This document shows positions 33,681-41,966 of a stretch of DNA of 64,000 nucleotides, one piece after another. The notes under the pieces are model-generated. The model was not told where the DNA came from and ran no database searches. It saw nothing but the letters and a program-made list of their open reading frames with translations. Made by a program: the position numbers and the translations under genes. Positions within the stretch are counted from its first letter, which is position 1. The number at the start of each line of letters is the position of its first letter. The stretch spans positions 3,279,001-3,343,000 of the forward strand of contig NZ_JAFBCK010000001.1 of assembly GCF_016907695.1 (NCBI RefSeq), given 5' to 3'. This DNA is from Actinokineospora baliensis (GTDB taxonomy: Bacteria > Actinomycetota > Actinomycetes > Mycobacteriales > Pseudonocardiaceae).

Positions 33681-34613
33681 ATGCCTTTAGACCCTCAGGT
33701 CGCCGCGATGCGCGAGCGCAAGATCGCACAAGACACCCCGCCGCTGTACACGCTCACGCTGGCCCAAGCCCGCGCCGATGACCTCGCCTCCATCCAGGCC
33801 GCGGGGGGTACGCCGGAACAGGTCGGGTCGGTGGTGGACGACACCTACCCCGGACCGGACGGCGACATCGACATCCGTGTCTATAGGCCGGATGTCGAAG
33901 GCCCGCTGCCGGTGCTGTTCTACTTCTTCGGCGGCGGTTGGACTCTTGGCTCCATCGACACCTCTGACGCCATCTGCCGCAGGCTGACCAACGCCGTCGG
34001 CTGTGTCACTGTGGTCGTGGGATACCGGTTGGCGCCAGAGCACCGGTTCCCGGCCGCGCTCGAAGACTGCTACGGCGCCGTGGAGTGGTTCGCCGCCAAC
34101 GGGTCCCGCTATGGCGCGGACGTCACCCGCATCGCGGTAGGCGGGGACAGCGCGGGTGGCAACCTCGCCGCTGTAGTCGCACTGATGGCGCGCGACAGGG
34201 GAGGCCCCGCGCTGCGCTGCCAGGCTCTGATCTACCCGAACACGGACTACACGGCGTCCACGGGCTCTATGGCGTCGAACACCGACCCGGCGTTCTTCAA
34301 CAACCGGTCCGTGGCCTGGTACTGGAGCCACTACCTGGCAGACCCGCCGTCAGAGGGCATGGACCCCCGCGTGTCGCCGCTGCGTGCTCTTGACCACACG
34401 GGCCTACCGCCCGCTCTTGTCGTCACCGCCGAGTACGACCCGCTGCGTGACCAAGGCGAGGAGTACGGCCGGAAGTTGTCCGCGGCCGGTGTACCGACGG
34501 TGATCAGCCGCTACGACGGTATGGTGCACGGCTTCTTCGCCATGGCGGGCGATGTCGACGCCGGTGCCCGTGCCCAGGAAGAAGTTGCTGCATATCTGCG
34601 GAAGTTCCTGTAG
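33681..34613 (+). CDS. Alpha/beta hydrolase, hormone-sensitive-lipase family, altered HGGG motif
   Basis: 310 residues. The nucleophile elbow is GGDSAGGNLAA, the acid is in TAEYDPLRD and the His in GMVHGFF. The oxyanion hole motif normally HGGG reads FGGGW, a change at a position generally conserved in the family. It would hydrolyse small esters or lactones, or close or open a product ring. ATG 33681 lies 13 bases after the reductase stop. Its third-position GC is somewhat lower than its neighbours, a mild sign of a different origin. Confidence 0.88.
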   Translation: MPLDPQVAAMRERKIAQDTPPLYTLTLAQARADDLASIQAAGGTPEQVGSVVDDTYPGPDGDIDIRVYRPDVEGPLPVLFYFFGGGWTLGSIDTSDAICRRLTNAVGCVTVVVGYRLAPEHRFPAALEDCYGAVEWFAANGSRYGADVTRIAVGGDSAGGNLAAVVALMARDRGGPALRCQALIYPNTDYTASTGSMASNTDPAFFNNRSVAWYWSHYLADPPSEGMDPRVSPLRALDHTGLPPALVVTAEYDPLRDQGEEYGRKLSAAGVPTVISRYDGMVHGFFAMAGDVDAGARAQEEVAAYLRKFL

Positions 34614-34655
34614 TTAAGTGCTCTAGTGGGTGTCCCGACGGCGAGGGGTGCAGGC

Positions 34656-35978
34656 GTGTCAGTAGAGGCCATGTCGGGGGTGCTGCTGCGGGCGGCCGAC
34701 CTCCACGGCAGCGTCACCGACCCGGGTATGGAGTCGATGAACTTCCTCAACGAGGTCGTCGGCCGGTTCCCGGACGCGATCTCGTTCGCCCCCGGGCGGC
34801 CGTACGAGGGGTTCTTCGAGACCAGCCAGGTGTTCGACTACCTCAAGGCCTACACCGAGTACCTGGCCGACGACCTCGGGTACACCGAGTCCCAGGTGCG
34901 GACGAACATCTTCCAGTACGGCCGCACCAACGGGCACATCCACGGCCTGATCGCCCGCACGGTCGCCAACGACGAGGGCATCGAGGTCGACCCGCAAGCG
35001 GTTGTCGTCACCGTTGGTTGCCAAGAGGGCATGCTGCTCACCCTGCGTGCCCTCTTCGCAGGCCCCGACGACGTCCTCTTAGTCAGCTCCCCCTGCTACG
35101 TCGGCATCACGGGCACCGCGACGGTCCTCGACATCCCCATCCACCCCGTCCCCGAGGGCCCCCACGGCGTCGACCCGGCCGCTGTCGCCGCTGCCGCCGC
35201 CGAGGTCCGCGCCGCGGGCAAGCGCCCCCGCGCGATGTACCTGGTCCCCGACTTCGCCAACCCGTCCGGCTCGAGCATGCCGGTGTCCGCCCGCGAGGAG
35301 TTGCTCCGGGTCGCGGAGCGGGAAGACCTGCTGCTGCTGGAGGACAACCCGTACGGCTTCTTCCTCCGGGAAGGCAACCCCCGCCCCACCCTCAAGGCCC
35401 TCGACCGCGGCAAGCGCGTCATCTACCTGGGTTCCTTCGCCAAAACCGGCTTCCCCGGCGCCCGAGTCGGCTACGTCCTGGCCGACCAACCCGTTCTCGC
35501 CCCCGACGGCAGCACCGGCCTGCTCGCCGACTCCCTGTCGAAGATCAAGAGCATGACCACGGTGAACACGGCCGCCCTGAGCCAAGCCGCCATCGGCGGC
35601 ATGCTCATCCAGGCCGACTGCCGCCTGCGAGACGCCAACTCCCAGGCCATCGCCTTCTACCGCAACAACCTCCAGACCGTGCTGGACCAGCTGGAACACC
35701 ACTTCCCCGCCGACGTCCGCGCCAACCTGGGCATCTCCTGGAACGCCCCAGAAGGCGGCTTCTTCCTGGTGGTCACCGTCCCCTTCACCGCGGACGACAC
35801 CGCCCTCAACCGAGCCGCCCGCGACTACGGCGTCCTCTGGACCCCCATGAACTACTTCCACCACGACAACGCCGGCGACCACCAGTTGCGCCTCTCCTGC
35901 AGCGCCTTGGACCCCGACACCATTGTCGAGGGCATGACCAGGCTGGCCACCTTCATCAAGGACACCATCCAGAGCTGA
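34656..35978 (+). CDS. hpgT: Hpg aminotransferase (HpgT-type, class I/II PLP)
   Basis: 440 residues. ISFAPGRPYEGFFE, TVGCQEGMLLTLRALF, YLVPDFANPSGSSMP, LLEDNPYGFF, the PLP lysine in LGSFAKTGFPGARVGY and SWNAPEGGFFLVV follow HpgT of glycopeptide clusters closely, as I recall that sequence. It transfers an amino group, probably from tyrosine, to 4-hydroxybenzoylformate and gives L-4-hydroxyphenylglycine plus 4-hydroxyphenylpyruvate, which can re-enter the cycle. GTG 34656 has GAGGGG seven bases upstream; ATG 34671 is possible. Last gene of the cluster; a GC-rich hairpin follows at 36002-36032. Confidence 0.92.
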   Translation: MSVEAMSGVLLRAADLHGSVTDPGMESMNFLNEVVGRFPDAISFAPGRPYEGFFETSQVFDYLKAYTEYLADDLGYTESQVRTNIFQYGRTNGHIHGLIARTVANDEGIEVDPQAVVVTVGCQEGMLLTLRALFAGPDDVLLVSSPCYVGITGTATVLDIPIHPVPEGPHGVDPAAVAAAAAEVRAAGKRPRAMYLVPDFANPSGSSMPVSAREELLRVAEREDLLLLEDNPYGFFLREGNPRPTLKALDRGKRVIYLGSFAKTGFPGARVGYVLADQPVLAPDGSTGLLADSLSKIKSMTTVNTAALSQAAIGGMLIQADCRLRDANSQAIAFYRNNLQTVLDQLEHHFPADVRANLGISWNAPEGGFFLVVTVPFTADDTALNRAARDYGVLWTPMNYFHHDNAGDHQLRLSCSALDPDTIVEGMTRLATFIKDTIQS

Positions 35979-36001
35979 CGACCGGAAACGAAGTGGAGGG
36001 T

Positions 36002-36032
36002 CCGGGGGCGCGTTCTGCTACCGCGCCCCCGG
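36002..36032 (+). terminator. GC-rich hairpin after hpgT
   Basis: CCGGGGGCGCG and CGCGCCCCCGG form a perfect 11-bp stem with a nine-base loop. An outer GTGG/CCAC pair may lengthen it. There is no T tract, common in actinomycete terminators. It marks a likely end of the biosynthetic transcript. Confidence 0.6.
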
Positions 36033-36092
36033 TCGCCCACGTGGCTTGTGGCGTGCAGGCTGAATCTCGTCTTACGACACCGGTGCCCACCG

Positions 36093-36494
36093 ATGGCGCG
36101 CCTTCACGCCATCTTTCGCGCGCCCGACTGGCTAGACCTGTCATTCTCGGAGCGCCGAGTCCTTGGCCGCTTCCCCGTGGGCGATGAAACCCTGACATCC
36201 GCCGTACACACCGTCCTCAACAGCGTGGCTGCAACCAACCGGCGACGCCGCCACGCCGGGATACGCCCGCTACTCGTCGGCCGCCGAAAGACCGCACTGC
36301 TGGCCCTCCGGCGCGTGGCGGACTACAAGTCAGATCGCCCTACGATGTGGGACGCTGCGGAGCGAGCACAGACGATCCTGGACCTCGACTCAAGCAGCGG
36401 AGAGGACGCGGTCAAGGCCACCCTGCACCAGTGGTCCCGCGACGGCGCCGCCCGCTTGAACCTCGTGGACCGTTCCGAGAAAGCCCAACCATGA
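36093..36494 (+). CDS. Hypothetical protein (small accessory gene)
   Basis: 133 residues from ATG 36093. Arginine-rich, soluble, with no motif I recognise. The stop overlaps the start of the next gene by four bases (ATGA), which supports both as real translated genes. Third-position GC is lower than in the core genes, consistent with an accessory region. Function unknown. Confidence 0.5.
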   Translation: MARLHAIFRAPDWLDLSFSERRVLGRFPVGDETLTSAVHTVLNSVAATNRRRRHAGIRPLLVGRRKTALLALRRVADYKSDRPTMWDAAERAQTILDLDSSSGEDAVKATLHQWSRDGAARLNLVDRSEKAQP

Positions 36495-36823
36495 TCGAAT
36501 CCGACGTCGTCGTCGCCATCAAAGTGGCGGAGTCCCTGAGCCGAGAACTAGACGACGACTACGTAGAGTTCTGGTCACTGCTCTGGCACCTACGCCGAGC
36601 CCTACCTGACGCCGACGACCAACTCCTCCGAACGCTGTCCCAAGCAATCCTGACCGCCCTCACCGACTCCAACGTCGCCCTAGGCGACCTGGACGGCAAA
36701 ACCGGCACATTTCTCCCCTGGGACAACCCATCGACCTCGGTAGCCACAGCAATGTCGATGTGGCAAGACCTCGGCCGCGACCCAAACATGGGCGACATCG
36801 GCTGGCTGGCGAGAACCAGGTGA
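36491..36823 (+). CDS. Small acidic protein, immunity-like
   Basis: 110 residues, acidic (ELDDDYVEFWSLLWHLRRALPDADD near the N-terminus), no signal or membrane segment. Size, acidity and neighbours (an SMI1/KNR4-type and an Imm11-like gene nearby) resemble immunity proteins of polymorphic toxin systems, but I cannot name a family. Overlaps the preceding gene by ATGA. Confidence 0.5.
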   Translation: MIESDVVVAIKVAESLSRELDDDYVEFWSLLWHLRRALPDADDQLLRTLSQAILTALTDSNVALGDLDGKTGTFLPWDNPSTSVATAMSMWQDLGRDPNMGDIGWLARTR

Positions 36824-36916
36824 GCAGGGCAGGGGCGACCAGTGCCAGGGCGCCACGTCCACGTAGCCATACTGGAAGGTGTCGAGCGCCAAGGGTGGCA
36901 CCGGGAGGATCCGGCA

Positions 36917-37273
36917 ATGACTGAGCTGCCCGTCCGCCCTCTCGTCGCGTTCTTGAGGGCTGTGGCGATCCTCGCCCTGGATGCTCCGCACCAGCTGGCC
37001 TGGTTGGGCTCTCTGGGGCTGCCTGGTGAACCCGCGATTGCCGACGAACTCGCGCTTGAGTTCGACGATGGTTACCGGTTGTTGCCCCAATTCATTGCGA
37101 ATGGATGGCTCCAGGCTGATGTGCGGGAACTGCTCGATGCAATCGATGCAGCTCTCTCCACTATGAGCGAAAAGGAGAACCACGATGTTTGGGCGGTGGA
37201 GGCCTTGGCCACGGACGAGCGCTGGGAGGATGTCCGTCGCCTAGCTCGGAGCTTCCTGAATCTGTTGACGTAG
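36917..37273 (+). CDS. Small acidic helical protein, immunity-like
   Basis: 118 residues, acidic and mostly helical, with no recognised domain. ATG 36917 is preceded by GGGAGGATCC. Lower GC and mixed third positions, like the genes beside it. Lies in the row of small orphan genes between the biosynthetic cluster and the amidotransferase gene. The immunity role is inferred only from context. Confidence 0.5.
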   Translation: MTELPVRPLVAFLRAVAILALDAPHQLAWLGSLGLPGEPAIADELALEFDDGYRLLPQFIANGWLQADVRELLDAIDAALSTMSEKENHDVWAVEALATDERWEDVRRLARSFLNLLT

Positions 37274-37330
37274 TCGGCCTCGGTGTTGGGTGCAGTCGGT
37301 AATCGGAAGGCCAGGAGGTGAGTGCGCGCA

Positions 37331-37789
37331 ATGGATGCAGGCGACTTCTTTGACTTCTTTGAGTCCCAAGTCAGGCTGTGGCAGCCTGACGCGGCGTTTT
37401 CCGGGCTTTCCGATGAGAAGATCGATGAGATCCGTGCCGACCAGGGGGTCGGCCGCCTTCCGTCGTACTACATGGAGTTCCTTCGGAGAATGGGCGGCGG
37501 CGCTGGAGGTTTTCTTCAGGGGACTGACGTGTTCTATCCCGAGGTTATAGGTGTTCCTGCGGACACGCGTGAACTGCTGGCTGAGAACGGTGCGGGTCAC
37601 CTTTTGTCGAGTGATGCTGTGGTCTTCGCAATACATGGAGGCTATCTGGCATACTGGTTTGACGTTGGCTCGGAAAACCCTCCAGTCATCCTCTATCGCG
37701 AAGGTAGCTCCGAAATATTGCGAACGTGGGAATCCTTCAGTGTTTTCCTATTGGATGAGCTGGCTCGATGTCTCCGCAGGATTACCTAG
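37331..37789 (+). CDS. SMI1/KNR4-family (SUKH) protein
   Basis: 152 residues. IGRLPS-type opening (VGRLPSYYMEFLRRMGGGAGGF) and the following DVFYPEVIG, AIHGGYLAYWF pattern are those of SUKH proteins, which neutralise nuclease-type toxins in many bacteria. No toxin gene is adjacent. The start is ATG 37331, or GTG 37322 three codons earlier; AGGAGG lies at 37313-37318. Lower GC than the core genes. Confidence 0.65.
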   Translation: MDAGDFFDFFESQVRLWQPDAAFSGLSDEKIDEIRADQGVGRLPSYYMEFLRRMGGGAGGFLQGTDVFYPEVIGVPADTRELLAENGAGHLLSSDAVVFAIHGGYLAYWFDVGSENPPVILYREGSSEILRTWESFSVFLLDELARCLRRIT

Positions 37790-37826
37790 CCGGTGGTCTC
37801 TGCAGGGTGGCCCTGAGGAAGTAATT

Positions 37827-38660
37827 TTACTCAGTCGTGCTAGGGGAGAACGGCCGGATCTCTTCCACGCCACCCTGTGTGGTCAGGTAGGTCGATTCAG
37901 GTACTTCCCGCCAAGCGCCCCGCAAACTGCCCAGTGGCTCAGAGACGACAAGTCGCGCGTCGTCAGAAAGCAGCTGTAGTTCCCGACTGTCCGGATATTG
38001 CTCACGCAGTGTCGAGATGTCGGCACTGTGGAACAGGGAGCGGGAACGGCCCTCGCTGGAGTGGCGAAAAGCCCACGTGGCGTCCCCGTCAGTCGTCGCG
38101 ACTGTGAGTTGGATCGGGTAGGCGATGCCGTGGCGCTGGCCGACCTGCTCGACGAAACCGATCGCCTGGGCCATGGCGGCGGGCGGGTCGTGTTCCAGGC
38201 CCATGGTCAGCGCGAGGTAGAACAGCACCTCCGAGTCCGTCGACCCCTCGATCGCGGGATAGAGATCCGGGTCGACAGCGAGGACCAGGTCGCGTTTGAT
38301 CTCCGAGAACCCCGCGATCGCCCCGTTGTGCATCCACAGCCAGCGGCCGCGGCGGAACGGGTGGCAGTTGGTCTCCTGCACCGGCGTGCCGGTAGTGGCC
38401 CGCACGTGCGCGAACACCCGGCCCGAGGTGACTTGAGCGGCCAGTTCGAGCAGGTTGCTGTCCTGCCAGGCGGGCTGGATGTTGTGGTAGACCCCGGGAA
38501 TCTCCCGGTCGCCGTACCAACCGATGCCGAAGCCGTCACCATTGGTGGTTTCGACACCGAGTTGTGCCCGTTTGCTTTGCACGATAAGAGAATTCTCAGG
38601 TTTGTAGAGCAGGTCCTCCAGCCGCACGGGTGAGCCTGAGTACGCGATCCATCGACACAT
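37827..38660 (-). CDS. Class II glutamine amidotransferase (YafJ/EgtC-like)
   Basis: 277 residues. The protein must begin at ATG 38660, because this exposes Cys2 (M-C-R-W) as the N-terminal nucleophile of the Ntn family, and AAGGAGG stands five bases upstream. VFAHVRATTGTPVQETNCHPF and LWMHNGAIAGF are the class II signatures. It hydrolyses an amide of the gamma-glutamyl type, as in EgtC of ergothioneine synthesis, but the rest of an egt operon is not here, so the substrate is unknown. Confidence 0.88.
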   Translation of the reverse strand: MCRWIAYSGSPVRLEDLLYKPENSLIVQSKRAQLGVETTNGDGFGIGWYGDREIPGVYHNIQPAWQDSNLLELAAQVTSGRVFAHVRATTGTPVQETNCHPFRRGRWLWMHNGAIAGFSEIKRDLVLAVDPDLYPAIEGSTDSEVLFYLALTMGLEHDPPAAMAQAIGFVEQVGQRHGIAYPIQLTVATTDGDATWAFRHSSEGRSRSLFHSADISTLREQYPDSRELQLLSDDARLVVSEPLGSLRGAWREVPESTYLTTQGGVEEIRPFSPSTTE

Positions 38661-38830
38661 GCCGACCTCCTTGCGGCCAAGCCCACCACCGCTGTCGCCC
38701 CTGGGGCATCGCACACTCTGGATGAGTCCCGGTGGCCGCGCGACAACGGACCACCGTCCGTATACCCTCTCCCTGGTTGTGAGATCGGGGCCTATTTCCG
38801 CGCCGAGCATCGGCGACAGAGGGTGATTCT

Positions 38831-39253
38831 GTGTACTACAAGCTGGACCCGGAGGTTCCGGGTGGAATCGGCGAGCTGAGTGAGCTCGACACCGGGGTTG
38901 CGCCTCTCGTGGTCCGTAGACTGCACTACGAGTTCGATTCCTGGTTCGGAGACTGCCTGGGTCAATCCTCCCCCATCTACATCCTGGCCAAGTACGCTGC
39001 TGTCGATCTCGAAAGGCACGGATTCAGCGGCTTCAACCTGCGAGAGGTATTGGTCACCAGATCCGAGGTGTGGGAGCAGTTGGACTTGAAGATCACCCTC
39101 CCGCAGTTCGTTTGGCTCGATGTCGTAGGGGTGGGTGGCCAACACGATATTGGGCGGGTTGACAAAGCGGGGTTGGTGGTGTCGTCGACGGTGCTGGATG
39201 TTCTGAAGTCGCACCGGCTCGATCACTGCAAGATTGTCGAGTTCCCCGGCTGA
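38831..39253 (+). CDS. Imm11-like immunity protein
   Basis: 140 residues from GTG 38831. The opening YYKLDPEVPGGIGELSELD, the LHYEFDSWFGDCL segment and the late PQFVWLDVVGVGG follow the pattern of Imm11 (formerly DUF1629) proteins of contact-dependent or polymorphic toxin systems, from memory. No partner toxin is encoded next to it. Lies between the amidotransferase and the PstS-like protein genes. Confidence 0.6.
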   Translation: MYYKLDPEVPGGIGELSELDTGVAPLVVRRLHYEFDSWFGDCLGQSSPIYILAKYAAVDLERHGFSGFNLREVLVTRSEVWEQLDLKITLPQFVWLDVVGVGGQHDIGRVDKAGLVVSSTVLDVLKSHRLDHCKIVEFPG

Positions 39254-39254
39254 T

Positions 39255-40742
39255 CTACTTCACCGGCTGGCACAGCACTGGATTCGCCAGGTCCGCGCAC
39301 GGCTGGTGCCCCTCCACCCGGATGACGTCCCGCCCCACCTCATTCGTCAGGTACCGCAAGAACGCCGCGCCCAGTGAATCTGCGGGCAATTCGTCGAATG
39401 TGTACGCGTATTCCGTCTCCCAGAACGGGTACGCGTGGTGGTCGGCTTTCACCAGCTCCGCCTCGTTCCCATCGATCCGTACCGGCACGACTTCTGCCAC
39501 GTCTGCCGCCGCGTGGGCTTCGCTGTAGCCGATGGCGCCGGGGACGTCCGCGACCGCGCTCAGCACGCTTTCGGTGCTGGGGCGTTCGCACCGGGTGATC
39601 TGGTCGGTGGCGAGTTTGTCCAGGGTGCGGCAGTTGGTCGAGTTCGGCGCCGACTCCAGCCGCTGCAGGACGCGGGTTTCCAGGGCGCGGCGGGTGCCGG
39701 AGTTGCTCTGCCTGCTGACCAGGTGCACGTCGACGTCGTTGCCGCCCACCTCGGACCAGTTCGCCACCTCGCCCGCGTACAGCGCGCGGATCTGCTCGGT
39801 GGACAGGTCCCTGATCCCGGCGTCCGCGTGCACCACCAGGGTGAACAGCGAGAACGCGATCGGGCGACCGATGAGCCTCGGGTACCCATCCGCCTTCGGC
39901 CCGTCGGAGAACGCGATGACCGCGGTGGTGCCGCCGGTGCGGTTGAGCCGCTCTATGCCGTCGGCGCTGCCCCCGGTCTCGACCGCGATCCTGGTGTCCC
40001 CACAGGTGCGCTCGTACTGCTGGGCCGCGCTGCGCAGCACTGGCGTAAAGGCGGTTGACCCGACCACTACGAGTTGCCCGTGCCCGCAGTCGAGCGGGTC
40101 GGGATCACCGAGCAGGCTGCCCACCCCCAACGACGCGATGACGAGCACTAGGAACGCGGTCACCCACCGCGCCCGCCGCGACGGCCCTGTCCGGCTGGCT
40201 GTCTCTAGGACCCTCCCGTCACGCACCCCACCCTTGATGGCGCCGACTACGACCGGGTCTGGGTACTGCTCGATCCCGATCCCCTCTAGGACCGCCAACA
40301 CCTTGTAGTGCGCTTTGCGATTAAGAGGCACCCGCGGCAGATCGATCGTGCTGTCGGCGTAGTCGAGCCCGGACTCTGCGCCGAAGAACTGCTCCAGGTG
40401 CGCGTCGCTCAACTCTGTTATGGCCATGTCCACCACGCGCCGCTGCGGGAAGGTGACCCGCAGCCCCACCTTGTCGTCGTCAGGCGCGGCATAGTCACCG
40501 CGGTCGACGTTGGTGGCCCCCGCGTTCTCCACCCGCAGCAGCACCAGGGTCGGGTCGGCGAGCACGGTGTCGCTGTCGCCCACCCGCAGCCGCAGCGGTC
40601 CTCCGGGGCGTTCGCCCACCCGGATCCTGGTGTCCAGCTGCACCCGGTACCCGAGCCGCTTGCGCCCGACGACCAGCGACTCCCACAGGAAGGTCACGAT
40701 CGGCACCGCCACACCGATGGCCGCGATGAGCAGCTCCCACAT
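39255..40742 (-). CDS. Membrane-anchored PstS-like substrate-binding protein with an extra N-terminal domain
   Basis: 495 residues. ATG 40742 has GGAGG upstream. A membrane helix at 1-25, a beta-rich soluble domain at about 30-185, a second helix at about 193-212, then a periplasmic-binding-protein domain at 222-495 with VVVGSTAFTPVLRSAAQQYE and SRQSNSGTRRALE, as in PstS and related PBP-like proteins. It differs from normal PstS: no lipobox and two helices, so the first domain would lie inside the cell and the binding domain outside. No pst transporter genes are adjacent, so it may be a sensor rather than part of a transporter. Confidence 0.78.
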   Translation of the reverse strand: MWELLIAAIGVAVPIVTFLWESLVVGRKRLGYRVQLDTRIRVGERPGGPLRLRVGDSDTVLADPTLVLLRVENAGATNVDRGDYAAPDDDKVGLRVTFPQRRVVDMAITELSDAHLEQFFGAESGLDYADSTIDLPRVPLNRKAHYKVLAVLEGIGIEQYPDPVVVGAIKGGVRDGRVLETASRTGPSRRARWVTAFLVLVIASLGVGSLLGDPDPLDCGHGQLVVVGSTAFTPVLRSAAQQYERTCGDTRIAVETGGSADGIERLNRTGGTTAVIAFSDGPKADGYPRLIGRPIAFSLFTLVVHADAGIRDLSTEQIRALYAGEVANWSEVGGNDVDVHLVSRQSNSGTRRALETRVLQRLESAPNSTNCRTLDKLATDQITRCERPSTESVLSAVADVPGAIGYSEAHAAADVAEVVPVRIDGNEAELVKADHHAYPFWETEYAYTFDELPADSLGAAFLRYLTNEVGRDVIRVEGHQPCADLANPVLCQPVK

Positions 40743-40925
40743 GGCTCCTCCGGGGGTGAGACAGCGCGACCGTACCGATCGTCGAGGTCCGTCCACCCTG
40801 GACGCGCGAGCGTGTCGGCCAGTGTTAACCCGGAGTTTGACCCGTTCGTGGTAGGCGCGGGAACACCACGCGGGTCGCGTGCGTTGGACGGGGACCCACC
40901 CGCACCCTTCCTGGGAGGCTCGCGC

Positions 40926-41534
40926 GTGCTTGCGTCTCTTCCGTCACTCGACAAGCAGGTCCAACGGCTCTGGGACCTCGGTATCCCCGAGTTGGCCGGA
41001 CTCTCTGAGCAGGACTTGGCCATAGAGGGTCCCGACAACGCGTTGCTGGTCGTCCACCCCGAACGCCTTAAGGCGTCAGCGCTGGCTCCCTTGTTGCGGC
41101 ACAAGGACAAGCCGGGCTTCGTAGTGGTCGACATGGTGGACTTGGACGACTTCGCGCCGACGGTGGAGTTGCCCGACAAGCCCGTCTACCTGGTGACCGA
41201 CATAGACCGCGGCGATGACATGGCCAACTGGACGCCAGATGAGGCGCTGCCAGCGATCGGCGGTAAGAGCCGCTCGCCGCTGACAGTGGGGGAGGGCATC
41301 CAGTGGCTTCTCCACGAGCCCGAGGCGCTCGAGCGCAACCTGTGCTTCATGACCATCGCGTCGCGCCTACGCAAACCGAGCGGCAAGTTCGACACCCGCA
41401 CCCCCGCGATCTGGATCAGCAACGGCACCGGCCGCGACGGCAGAGCGAACAAGGACGCCCCCAAGGTCGGCTGGTGCTGGTGGGGTAACCGCCACACCTG
41501 GCTCGGTTTCGCCTCCGCCGCGAGCCGGGTCTGA
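40926..41534 (+). CDS. DUF5701-like hypothetical protein
   Basis: 202 residues from GTG 40926 with GGAGG seven bases upstream. Segments such as HKDKPGFVVVDMVDLDDFAP, YLVTDIDRGDDMANWTPDEA and the final PKVGWCWWGNRHTWLGFASA match a conserved actinomycete family annotated DUF5701. Function unknown. Soluble. Divergent from the PstS-like gene. Followed by a 15-bp hairpin before the SMR transporter gene. Confidence 0.75.
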   Translation: MLASLPSLDKQVQRLWDLGIPELAGLSEQDLAIEGPDNALLVVHPERLKASALAPLLRHKDKPGFVVVDMVDLDDFAPTVELPDKPVYLVTDIDRGDDMANWTPDEALPAIGGKSRSPLTVGEGIQWLLHEPEALERNLCFMTIASRLRKPSGKFDTRTPAIWISNGTGRDGRANKDAPKVGWCWWGNRHTWLGFASAASRV

Positions 41535-41540
41535 CCCCGA

Positions 41541-41577
41541 GGTGGACATCCGTACATTCGACGTACGGATGTCCACC
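41541..41577 (+). promoter_or_regulatory. Perfect 15-bp hairpin upstream of the SMR transporter gene
   Basis: The arms 41541-41555 and 41563-41577 are exact reverse complements with a seven-base loop ATTCGAC. CCCGAG (41536-41541) and CTCGGG (41579-41584) may extend the stem and would pair with part of the ribosome binding site GGGAG of the transporter start at 41593. It may be a terminator of the preceding gene, an operator or a translational switch. Confidence 0.6.
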
Positions 41578-41592
41578 CCTCGGGAGTGCGAG

Positions 41593-41919
41593 ATGCTGGC
41601 GTGGGTCTACCTCGGCTTGGCCATCACCTTCGAGGTGGTCGCCACCAGCCTGATGAAGTCGACGCAGGGCTTCACCCAGCTCTGGCCGACCGTGGCCGTG
41701 CTCGCGGGCTACGCGGTCGCGTTTTTCATGCTGGCCAAAGCATTGCAACAGGGCATGGCCATCGGCGTCGGCTACGCCATCTGGTCCGCGCTCGGTACCA
41801 CGGTCATCGTGATCATCGGCGCCCTGTTCCTCAACGAGGCGATCACCCCGGTCAAGGTCATCGGTGTGGTCTTGGTCGTCGCGGGCGTTGTCACCCTCAA
41901 CCTCGGCGGCGCCCACTGA
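41593..41919 (+). CDS. Small multidrug resistance (SMR) family transporter
   Basis: 108 residues, four membrane helices. The signature glutamate lies in helix 1 (AWVYLGLAITFEVVATSLMK), where EmrE has Glu14, followed by QGFT; helix 3 has GYAIWSALGT and the end LNLGG. It works as a dimer exporting cationic compounds or guanidinium with proton exchange. ATG 41593 is preceded by GGGAG; in-frame ATG 41569 and GTG 41542 would place the hairpin inside the gene and are less likely. Confidence 0.9.
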   Translation: MLAWVYLGLAITFEVVATSLMKSTQGFTQLWPTVAVLAGYAVAFFMLAKALQQGMAIGVGYAIWSALGTTVIVIIGALFLNEAITPVKVIGVVLVVAGVVTLNLGGAH

Positions 41920-41966
41920 CCCACTACCGCCGCCGTACGGCGCCTGGCGGTTGCTGATAGTTTCCC

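Noticed and set aside
41541..41577. Guanidine riboswitch upstream of the SMR gene
   Set aside because: Neither the paired ACGR-loop hairpins of class II nor recognisable class I or III features are present; only a single perfect hairpin is seen.
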